Positions 1 to 6,500 of a stretch of DNA of 7,598 nt are shown piece by piece. Within the stretch, counting starts at the first letter, position 1. Every line of letters starts with the position of its first letter. Under the pieces are notes generated by a model, which saw only the letters and a list, made by a program, of their open reading frames with translations, did no database searches and was not told the DNA's origin. The position numbers and the translations under genes are program-made. This DNA comes from an uncultured Alphaproteobacteria bacterium (GTDB lineage: Bacteria; Pseudomonadota; Alphaproteobacteria; Puniceispirillales; Puniceispirillaceae): NCBI GenBank assembly GCA_913031555.1, contig CAJWDO010000071.1, positions 1 to 7,598 of the forward strand, read 5' to 3'.

Positions 1-1587
<1,587 letters not shown>

Positions 1588-1759
1588 CAACGGCTCTGCA
1601 ACCGCAGGCGTGGGCGAGGCGTTGTTGTGACAGCGATGTGGTGCCGGGCGCGGCGGATTGGACTGCAACAGCAGGGCCAGACTGCCGTAACATGAATTGA
1701 ACAACGCCAGAGCGAATGGCGACAGACTTAACGAAGATTGATTGAACGGCGACGGAACG
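1588..1759. other. carB-greA intergenic gap with small inverted repeats
   Basis: This gap holds no convincing gene. Two near-identical short hairpins are present, CTGC-aacc-GCAG at 1596-1607 and CTGC-aaca-GCAG at 1663-1674, each followed by G. A longer-range inverted repeat pairs GGCGTTGTT (1618-1626) with AACAACGCC (1700-1708). None is followed by a T run, so I do not call a terminator, and I find no clear sigma-70 promoter for greA. greA may be co-transcribed with carB. Confidence 0.5.
1596..1675. repeat. Pair of CTGCAAC(c/a)GCAGG hairpin repeats
   Basis: Two 13-base copies at 1596-1608 and 1663-1675 differ at one base, which lies in the loop. Each forms a four-base-pair stem with a four-base loop. 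They are too short to assign to a known REP family; function unknown. Confidence 0.45.
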
Positions 1760-2254
1760 ATGGAAAAGATTCCCTTCACCCCGCAGGGGCTGGACACAAT
1801 CAAGGTGGAACTGGCGCATCTGAAGGCCAATGAAAGGCCGGCGGTGATCCAGGCCATTGCCGATGCGCGCGAACATGGCGATTTGTCGGAAAATGCCGAA
1901 TATCACGCGGCGCGCGAACGTCAGTCCTTTATCGAGGGGCGGATCTCCGAGCTTGAGGATGTGACAAGCCGCGCCGAGGTGGTCGACGCCACCAAGCTGA
2001 GCAGTGAGAAGGTTACCTTCGGCACCACTGTCGAGGTCGCCGACGAGGATACAGACGAGGAATCCACCTATCATATCGTCGGCCCCTATGAGGCCGATAT
2101 CAACAAGGGTCTTGTCTCGACATCATCGCCGATCGCGCGGGGCCTCATTGGCAAGTCGGTAGGGGATTCGGCCGAGGTGAATACACCCGGCGGCGTGAAA
2201 AGCTATGAAGTTCTGTCGATCGCCCTGTTCGATATGAGCAAGGTTTCGATATGA
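1760..2254 (+). CDS. greA: Transcription elongation factor GreA
   Basis: GreA enters the RNA polymerase secondary channel and stimulates cleavage of backtracked RNA. The 164-residue product begins MEKIPFTPQGLDTIKVELAHL. The coiled-coil N-terminal domain spans about residues 1-75 with the tip motif HGDLSENAEYHAA, including the acidic residues D41 and E44 that coordinate the catalytic magnesium. A C-terminal FKBP-like domain follows, with IVGPYEAD, SPIARGLIGKSVGD and TPGGVKSYEVLSI. ATG 1760 is preferred over the in-frame TTG at 1742 because family members start at MEKIP or close to it; the ribosome site (GACGGA) is weak. It lies 172 bases after carB on the same strand, the usual alphaproteobacterial order. 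The last residues (FDMSKVSI) extend a few positions beyond the usual C-terminus and result from a 17-bp tandem duplication. The length is otherwise normal for the family (about 158) and all key residues are present. Confidence 0.96.
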   Translation: MEKIPFTPQGLDTIKVELAHLKANERPAVIQAIADAREHGDLSENAEYHAARERQSFIEGRISELEDVTSRAEVVDATKLSSEKVTFGTTVEVADEDTDEESTYHIVGPYEADINKGLVSTSSPIARGLIGKSVGDSAEVNTPGGVKSYEVLSIALFDMSKVSI

Positions 2255-2261
2255 GCAAGGT
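2228..2261 (+). repeat. Perfect 17-bp tandem duplication at the greA 3' end
   Basis: TTCGATATGAGCAAGGT occurs twice back to back, at 2228-2244 and 2245-2261. Because 17 is not a multiple of three, the second copy changes the reading frame and greA stops inside it at TGA 2252-2254. Without the duplication the protein would end FDMSKVAG at the TAG now at 2269-2271. Confidence 0.95.
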
Positions 2262-2339
2262 GGCGGGGTAGGGGTGACCCTTTATTCCGCTACCTGCGCC
2301 AACCTTAACGACAGATTAACGAGTATTCGCGCACCATTC

Positions 2340-2361
2340 CCCTCCATACAGACAGGGAGGG
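2340..2361 (+). promoter_or_regulatory. Inverted repeat covering the ribosome binding site of the 2366 gene
   Basis: CCCTCC (2340-2345) is complementary to GGAGGG (2356-2361) across a 10-base loop. The right arm is the Shine-Dalgarno of the ATG at 2366, four bases away. If it folds in the mRNA, the hairpin would mask the ribosome site. A similar arrangement precedes the gene at 4962. Folding is inferred, not shown. Confidence 0.4.
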
Positions 2362-2365
2362 AAAA

Positions 2366-2911
2366 ATGGCGCGTTGGAATGAACTGCCTTGGCGGGAGGA
2401 AGTATACGCTGCGGCAGAGGTTTGGAAGGAACGGTGTTTCTTTGGTGATCGCTCGCTATTCAATGATCGCCCAGTTTGGACCGAAGAAAATTTCAAATCG
2501 CTGGATGGGTTAACCGTCCAGAACCCGCTCTACGACTTGAAAAATGAAGTCGATAAGAAGCAAAATCCCCACGAATGCGTTTTTCTGATCAAGTTGAAAC
2601 TCCAACTTTCTGGCCGTGCCAATGATGAGACCATTCAACTCGCTGCCGAACTCTTTTGGTTCATAAATCTGATCTCCACCAACGGTACAGCCAAAAAACG
2701 AGAAATTATCAATCGAATATGTTCCTGGAGATCACTCGCAGGAGAGGGAGATACCCGTTTCCTCAGACCGGATGTGTTGAAAGGCATCGCGAACCCCGGC
2801 TCTCGATTTAGCCCAAGTATTTTCAAGAATTTTGTATACATGATCTCAATGATGATTGAGTGGAAGACGATCGATTTGGCGGTCCGCAATAGGTTCCTAT
2901 CTGCCGATTAA
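2366..2911 (+). CDS. Orphan N-terminal fragment of a McrB-like AAA+ restriction protein (probably truncated)
   Basis: The 181-residue product has no transmembrane segment or signal peptide. Its pattern matches, from memory of the family, the N-terminal domain that precedes the AAA+ module in some McrB-type restriction proteins: WNELPW near the start, W20 and C24, DRSLF at 28-32, VWTEEN at 37-42, FLIKLKLQL at 73-81, QLAAELFWFINL at 91-102, KKREIINRICSW at 110-121, and LKGIANPGSRF around 138-148. Those proteins use the ATPase to drive cleavage of modified foreign DNA. Here Walker A, Walker B and any nuclease are absent, so it cannot act as a complete McrB. ATG 2366 has a strong GGGAGGG four bases upstream. 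Base composition is near 43% GC in sampled rows, far below neighbouring genes, suggesting horizontal acquisition. Past the TAA, the same frame reads EWSFANWWDQ, resembling the DPWxFxxWxD that follows in full-length relatives, so the stop may be a nonsense mutation in a remnant. It may also be a short free-standing protein. Family assignment is moderate; truncation is inferred. Confidence 0.6.
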   Translation: MARWNELPWREEVYAAAEVWKERCFFGDRSLFNDRPVWTEENFKSLDGLTVQNPLYDLKNEVDKKQNPHECVFLIKLKLQLSGRANDETIQLAAELFWFINLISTNGTAKKREIINRICSWRSLAGEGDTRFLRPDVLKGIANPGSRFSPSIFKNFVYMISMMIEWKTIDLAVRNRFLSAD

Positions 2912-2967
2912 GAGTGGAGCTTTGCCAATTGGTGGGATCAAAGTTGGGCCGATAGCCCTAACCCCCC

Positions 2968-3447
2968 CTACGCCTCGTCGACAGGGACGCCGGGCATGTC
3001 CTTTGCCGAGCGGATCGACAGCGCTGTCTTCACATGGCTGACATTCGGCGCCGGCGTCAGGCGGGTGGTCAGGAATTTCTGAAAATCATCCCAGTCATGG
3101 GCGACGATCTTCAACAGGAAGTCCGTCTCGCCCATCAGCATGTGGCATTCACGCACCTGCGGCCATGAGGTGACCATCTCCTCGAACAGCTGCAGATCGG
3201 CCTCGGCCTGGCTTGTCAGCCCAACAAAGGCGAAGACCTGCACCGAATAACCTAGCGATTCCGGGTCCAGATCAGCGTGATAGCCACGGATGATTCCGGC
3301 ATCCTCCAGCCCGCGAACGCGGCGCAGACAGGGCGGCGCGGAAATACCGGCGCGCTTTGCCAGATCGACATTGGTCATCCGACCGTCATCCTGCAGATCG
3401 CCGAGAATCTGCCGGTCGACACTGTCCAGCTTCACCTTGCCCGTCAT
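2968..3447 (-). CDS. Lrp/AsnC family transcriptional regulator
   Basis: This is a 159-residue DNA-binding regulator of the leucine-responsive/asparagine type, which typically senses an amino acid and controls amino-acid metabolism. Residues 8-50 form the winged helix-turn-helix (LDSVDRQILGDLQDDGR, then TNVDLAKRAGISAPPCLRRVRGLEDAG). The effector-binding RAM domain follows from about residue 68 with CHMLMGETDFLLKIVAHD at 101-118, holding the conserved GxxDFLL segment. Length is normal for the family (about 150-165). The ATG at 3445-3447 (minus) is supported by a GGGG stretch seven bases upstream and by the family N-terminus. It is convergent with the AT-rich fragment gene: its stop lies 57 bases from that gene's TAA. 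The upstream gap holds inverted TTGCG/CGCAA boxes that could be its own operator. The effector and targets cannot be told from sequence. Confidence 0.94.
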   Translation of the reverse strand: MTGKVKLDSVDRQILGDLQDDGRMTNVDLAKRAGISAPPCLRRVRGLEDAGIIRGYHADLDPESLGYSVQVFAFVGLTSQAEADLQLFEEMVTSWPQVRECHMLMGETDFLLKIVAHDWDDFQKFLTTRLTPAPNVSHVKTALSIRSAKDMPGVPVDEA

Positions 3448-3506
3448 GATGCCCCGTATATGAATTTCTGGAGTGATTGAGAAAAATGACCCGTAAAAAC
3501 AGCTTC

Positions 3507-3561
3507 AGAATAAGACCGGCCCCATCTTCGCGCAAGAAAATTGCGAAATATTATTGCGCAA
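3507..3561 (-). promoter_or_regulatory. Candidate promoter and TTGCG/CGCAA operator for the Lrp/AsnC gene
   Basis: On the minus strand, TTGCGC (3530-3535) and TATTCT (3507-3512) are spaced by 17 bases and could be weak -35 and -10 elements, about 60 bases before the ATG. Overlapping the -35, CGCAA (3531-3535) and TTGCG (3541-3545) form a perfect inverted repeat with a five-base A-rich centre, 15 bp in all, the usual size of an Lrp-type box. A second palindrome, TTGCGCAA, lies at 3554-3561 after an AT-rich linker. The position suits autoregulation. The reading is inferred from pattern only. Confidence 0.35.
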
Positions 3562-3641
3562 CCTCGCCGCATTTCCTACGAATGAAATAGGCGGGAATTC
3601 AGCAGGCCTAGCGGTTTCCGGCCGCCCGGACACAAGCAAAT

Positions 3642-3697
3642 CACCATAGGCCGAACACCATAGGTCGATCACCATAGGCCGAATACCGTAAGCCTGA
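3642..3697 (+). repeat. 14-bp tandem repeat, three good copies plus one degenerate
   Basis: Units of the form CACCATAGGCCGAA start at 3642, 3656, 3670 and 3684. The first and third are identical, the second differs at two positions, and the fourth keeps about 9 of 14 bases. The units abut without spacers, so this is not a CRISPR array. Confidence 0.8.
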
Positions 3698-3748
3698 TAA
3701 AGGGTCGGCAAGCTGGCATATCAGGGCGTGCCGGCCGCCGACCGCGGC

Positions 3749-3772
3749 ACACGCCATCTGACACGCCATCTG
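3749..3772 (+). repeat. 12-bp perfect tandem repeat upstream of the ELM1 gene
   Basis: ACACGCCATCTG occurs at 3749-3760 and again at 3761-3772, directly before the ELM1 ribosome site. The following GCACCATC looks like the start of a decayed third copy. Confidence 0.85.
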
Positions 3773-3797
3773 GCACCATCATGGGAGACATGCCGCA

Positions 3798-4904
3798 ATG
3801 CCAGACAGCAACGCCAAAGACAGTGAACCCATAGACGCCGGGTCAGTCGAGACAGCACAAACCGAGACAGCACAAACCGAGACTGGGCCGGCCCAGATCT
3901 GGGTTGTCAGCGACGGCACGGCTGGCATGCGGCTGCAGGCGGTGGCGCTGGCCGATGCATTGCGCCGGGCGCGTTCAGACTGCAATTGCGAGGAATATTC
4001 GGTCTCACCGCACGCCGTGGTCAGATTGTTGCCGCGGCTGGCAGCGTGGATGCCGGGACTGCCGCTCTATGCGACAAGGACAGGCCAGCTCCAGCGCCGT
4101 CCGCATACCGGACAGTTCCCCGACATCCTGATCACCTGCGGACGCCGGATGGCCGGGCTTGCGCTGGCCTTGCGGCGGCGGGCGCATGCCGCCGGCACGC
4201 CGACGCGGATCGTCCATATTCAGGACCCGCGCCTGCCGCCGCGCCTGTTCGATGCGCTGGTGGTGCCACGCCATGATCGGGCGCGCGGGCCGAACGTGCT
4301 TGTCACGACCGGATCGCTGAACAGGCTGACGCTTGGCTCGATCCAGCGCGCGATGATGGACATGCCCTCGCGATGGCTTGGCACGACGCGGCGCACCGCG
4401 GTGGCGGTGATGCTTGGCGGCGACAACAGGCGCTATCGCGTGACGCCCGAAATGGCGGCAACGATGGCAAGGCGGCTTGCGGATTTCGCCGAGGCCAATG
4501 CGGCGCAGCTGATCCCTGTCGCCTCGCGGCGCACGCCGGACGGGCTGGTCGACAGCATCACCGCGGCGCTGCCACCCAATCAGGTGATGCTGCCGCAGGA
4601 TGACGAGCCGAAAATCTATCCCGGGGTTCTGGGGCTGGCGCAGGCCACCATCATCACCGCTGATTCGGTGAATATGGCCAGCGAGGCGGCGATCAGCGGC
4701 AAGCCGGTAATGATCGCCCCCTGGCGCGCGGCGACACTGGACAATCCCAGCGGCGAGGCCGGGCGCATCCGCGCCTTTCATGACGCCATGTTCGCCGCCG
4801 GCCATACCGTGCCGCTTGGCGAGACAATTCCGTCAGGCCCGTTCGAACGACTTGACGAAATGGACGGGCTGGCAAAAAGGCTGATGGAATTGCTTGGGCG
4901 TTAA
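3798..4904 (+). CDS. Mitochondrial fission ELM1-family protein (DUF1022)
   Basis: This 368-residue protein belongs to the ELM1/DUF1022 family, which is widespread in Alphaproteobacteria and named after a plant mitochondrial fission factor. The bacterial role is unknown; the fold has been suggested to resemble nucleotide-sugar enzymes. Hallmarks seen are IWVVSDGTAGMRLQAVALADAL (34-55), PDILITCGRRMAG (108-120), VHIQDPR near 139-145 with DALVVPRHD (152-160), GSLNRLT (172-178), AVMLGGDNRRY (203-213) and TADSVNMASEAAISGKPVMI (287-306). No signal peptide or membrane helix is evident, so it is probably cytoplasmic. The first 31 residues are a polar, Thr/Glu/Gln-rich extension before the family core, partly built from a 15-bp DNA repeat. 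No later in-frame start precedes the core, so ATG 3798 stands, with GGGAG ten bases upstream. It is very GC-rich and ends at TAA 4902-4904. Confidence 0.92.
   Translation: MPDSNAKDSEPIDAGSVETAQTETAQTETGPAQIWVVSDGTAGMRLQAVALADALRRARSDCNCEEYSVSPHAVVRLLPRLAAWMPGLPLYATRTGQLQRRPHTGQFPDILITCGRRMAGLALALRRRAHAAGTPTRIVHIQDPRLPPRLFDALVVPRHDRARGPNVLVTTGSLNRLTLGSIQRAMMDMPSRWLGTTRRTAVAVMLGGDNRRYRVTPEMAATMARRLADFAEANAAQLIPVASRRTPDGLVDSITAALPPNQVMLPQDDEPKIYPGVLGLAQATIITADSVNMASEAAISGKPVMIAPWRAATLDNPSGEAGRIRAFHDAMFAAGHTVPLGETIPSGPFERLDEMDGLAKRLMELLGR
3849..3883 (+). repeat. 15-bp in-frame tandem repeat in the ELM1 N-terminus
   Basis: GAGACAGCACAAACC occurs at 3849-3863 and 3864-3878, with a further partial GAGAC at 3879-3883. 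In frame it encodes ETAQT twice plus ET (residues 18-29), so copy-number change would alter length without a frameshift. Confidence 0.93.
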
Positions 4905-4935
4905 CGGAAAATCAATTCGGAGCCGGTACTCTGTT

Positions 4936-4954
4936 CCTCCATTTACTCAGGAGG
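4936..4954 (+). promoter_or_regulatory. Inverted repeat covering the ribosome binding site of the 4962 gene
   Basis: CCTCC (4936-4940) pairs with GGAGG (4950-4954) across a nine-base loop. The right arm, as AGGAGG, is the Shine-Dalgarno of ATG 4962, seven bases away. The layout repeats that found before the gene at 2366. An upstream GGAG (4919-4922) could compete for the same CTCC. Structure is predicted only. Confidence 0.4.
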
Positions 4955-4961
4955 CAGTTAG

Positions 4962-5435
4962 ATGCGTCTGTTCATTACACATATGCAGGATTTTACTCCC
5001 TTGGAGTGGCCTATCATTTCCTACCGCAGGCAAGCTGTCGTTGAACGACTTTGTCGTAACATTGGAGCTAATGAATACCTGCTCTATGTCGCAAGTCGGA
5101 AATGCCCAACGCCAAATATGCGTGGCAAAATATTAGGTTTTGCAAAAATAAAGGACCGAACTGTGCGAACGCCTGCGGAAAAATATGTGAGTTCAGGGAA
5201 ACTGGATGACGGTTGCTTGAAAAATGGCAGCTTCAAATGGCCATTTGGAGTCCTTATTGGAGAAGCTAAAATGCTCATCCAGCCAGCGGATGCAAAACTC
5301 ATGATCGGCCCACAATATTCAAAGGCCCCACAAGGAGATTTCTACATCCTTGATGATCCTAAGCGAGCCAATGCAATAGTTGAATTGACTTGCAAGGCCG
5401 TCGACATGGATGAAGCCTTTAAACCTCCTCAGTAA
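4962..5435 (+). CDS. Hypothetical protein, 157 residues, possible PUA/EVE-like fold, in a low-GC segment
   Basis: I do not recognise this protein with confidence. It starts MRLFITHMQDFTPLEWPIIS from an ATG with a strong AGGAGG seven bases upstream and ends at TAA 5433-5435. It is soluble-looking, with no signal peptide or membrane segment. Residues 38-63 (EYLLYVASRKCPTP...GKILGFAKI) and 92-102 (WPFGVLIGEAK) have the spacing of a beta-barrel modified-base reader such as PUA or EVE domains, where a GxIxGxAxI strand is followed by a Trp-led strand. This is a weak pattern match, not an identification. Sampled rows are about 38-43% GC, against well over 65% in the flanking ELM1 and msrP genes, so it is probably acquired. 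It lies 57 bases after ELM1 and ends nine bases before the convergent msrP stop. It appears intact. Confidence 0.75.
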   Translation: MRLFITHMQDFTPLEWPIISYRRQAVVERLCRNIGANEYLLYVASRKCPTPNMRGKILGFAKIKDRTVRTPAEKYVSSGKLDDGCLKNGSFKWPFGVLIGEAKMLIQPADAKLMIGPQYSKAPQGDFYILDDPKRANAIVELTCKAVDMDEAFKPPQ

Positions 5436-5444
5436 TACAGTCCC

Positions 5445-6410
5445 CTAATAATAAAGCTCCCTTGCGTCTCTGACCGGCAGGCCGGCATAAAGATATTCCA
5501 CCTCGTCGCGATAGCCGTTGAACAGCAGCGTCGGCACCCGGTCATCACTGCCGAGCATGCGCTCTGTCGCCTGCGACCAGCGCGGGTGCGGCACATTCGG
5601 GTTCACATTCGCCCAGAAGCCGTATTCATTGCCGGCAAGCTGTTCCCAGAAAGACACCGGCCGCTGGTCGGTGAAGGTAAAGCGGCGGATCGACTTGATC
5701 CCCTTGAAGCCGTATTTCCACGGCGTGACAAGCCGGATCGGCGCGCCATTCTGGTTCGGCAGCGGCTTGCCATAAATGCCGGTGGCGAGGAAGGACAGCT
5801 CGTTCTGCGCCTCCTCGATGGTCAGCCCCTCGACATAGGGCCAGGGATACCAGGCCTGTTTCTGGCCGGGTGCCACCTTCGGGTCGAGGAAGGTCTCCAT
5901 GCGGATATATTTCGCCCCGGCGGTCGGCTTCGCCACCTTCAGAAGATTCGCCAGCGGCACGCCGGACCATGGCACCGCCATCGCCCAGGCCTCGACACAG
6001 CGATGCCGGTAGAGCCGTTCCTCGAACCCGCCCATGGCCGAAACAAGCGCCTCGGCATCGAGTGTCATTGCACTCTCAACCATGCCGTCGATGGTCGCCG
6101 CCCACGGATCGGTCTGCATCCGTTTCGTCTTCTTCCAGATATTCTTCGACGACCCGAATTCATAGAAATTGGTGTAGGTGGTGGCCATCTCCTCGTCGGT
6201 CACCGCGCGGTCGAGGCTGTAGGCGCCGTTGCGCGGGAAGGGATAACCACCGATGGCGGCCAGCGCGGCGGCCGGCGCAAGAGACGAGGCGGCAAGGCCG
6301 AGCCCGGCAAGGCCGGCACCCTTCAACCAGTCGCGGCGGTTCATCCAGACGGATTCAGGCGTGGCGGCGGATTCGGGCAGCTCCCAGCTGCGGCGGGTGC
6401 GGATCAGCAT
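5445..6410 (-). CDS. msrP: Protein-methionine-sulfoxide reductase catalytic subunit MsrP (YedY)
   Basis: MsrP is a periplasmic molybdopterin enzyme that reduces methionine sulfoxide in exported proteins, taking electrons from the membrane haem protein MsrQ. The 321-residue precursor (E. coli 334) has a twin-arginine signal: NRRDWLKGAG at 24-33, then a hydrophobic run to ALA near 49-51. The molybdenum ligand is Cys138 in YRHRCVEAWAMAVPW. Other family marks are WYPWPYVEGLTIEEAQNEL, PNQNGAPIRLVTPWKYGFKGIKSI, NEYGFWANVNP and HPRWSQATER. ATG 6408-6410 (minus) follows GGGAG by about eight bases. It is co-directional with the aminotransferase gene, whose stop lies 90 bases upstream. No msrQ follows: immediately downstream is the convergent low-GC gene, nine bases away. 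The protein itself looks complete and functional. Confidence 0.96.
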   Translation of the reverse strand: MLIRTRRSWELPESAATPESVWMNRRDWLKGAGLAGLGLAASSLAPAAALAAIGGYPFPRNGAYSLDRAVTDEEMATTYTNFYEFGSSKNIWKKTKRMQTDPWAATIDGMVESAMTLDAEALVSAMGGFEERLYRHRCVEAWAMAVPWSGVPLANLLKVAKPTAGAKYIRMETFLDPKVAPGQKQAWYPWPYVEGLTIEEAQNELSFLATGIYGKPLPNQNGAPIRLVTPWKYGFKGIKSIRRFTFTDQRPVSFWEQLAGNEYGFWANVNPNVPHPRWSQATERMLGSDDRVPTLLFNGYRDEVEYLYAGLPVRDARELYY

Positions 6411-6500
6411 GTCATGTCTCCCGGCGGTGAGGCGCGTTGTGGTGATAACACCCTGCCACTATGCCACGGTCAATATGGCAGCAGTGAGGCGGACCCGCGA

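Larger units (their letters stand above)
3448..3797. other. 350-base divergent intergenic region, repeat-rich
   Basis: This gap separates the minus-strand Lrp/AsnC gene from the plus-strand ELM1 gene. I see no supportable gene. The left part is AT-richer and carries the candidate operator and promoter of the regulator. The middle has a 14-bp tandem repeat (3642-3697), and the right part a 12-bp tandem repeat (3749-3772) just before the ELM1 ribosome site. Confidence 0.6.

Noticed and set aside
1742..1762. TTG at 1742 as the greA start
   Set aside because: It would add six residues not found in the family; ATG 1760 gives the usual MEKIP N-terminus.
2267..2294. GGTAG...CTACC and GGGTGACCC as a greA terminator
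   Set aside because: Stems are short, the loop of the second is one base, and no proper T run follows.
2856..3041. 61-codon plus-strand frame across the low-GC/regulator boundary
   Set aside because: It spans the end of one gene and antisense of another, with no ribosome site or motif.
3642..3697. CRISPR array
   Set aside because: Units are 14 bp and abut with no spacers.
4005..4805. 266-codon minus-strand open frame opposite the ELM1 gene
   Set aside because: The translation is an Arg/His/Gln-rich antisense frame with no recognisable motif, while the plus strand has all DUF1022 hallmarks.
4894..5136. 80-codon plus-strand frame overlapping the ELM1 end and the 4962 gene
   Set aside because: It overlaps two better-supported genes and lacks a convincing ribosome site; the AGGAGG belongs to ATG 4962.
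4946..5432. CTCAG copies near both ends of the second low-GC segment as target-site duplications
   Set aside because: Five bases is too short and the copies are not placed exactly at the compositional boundaries.
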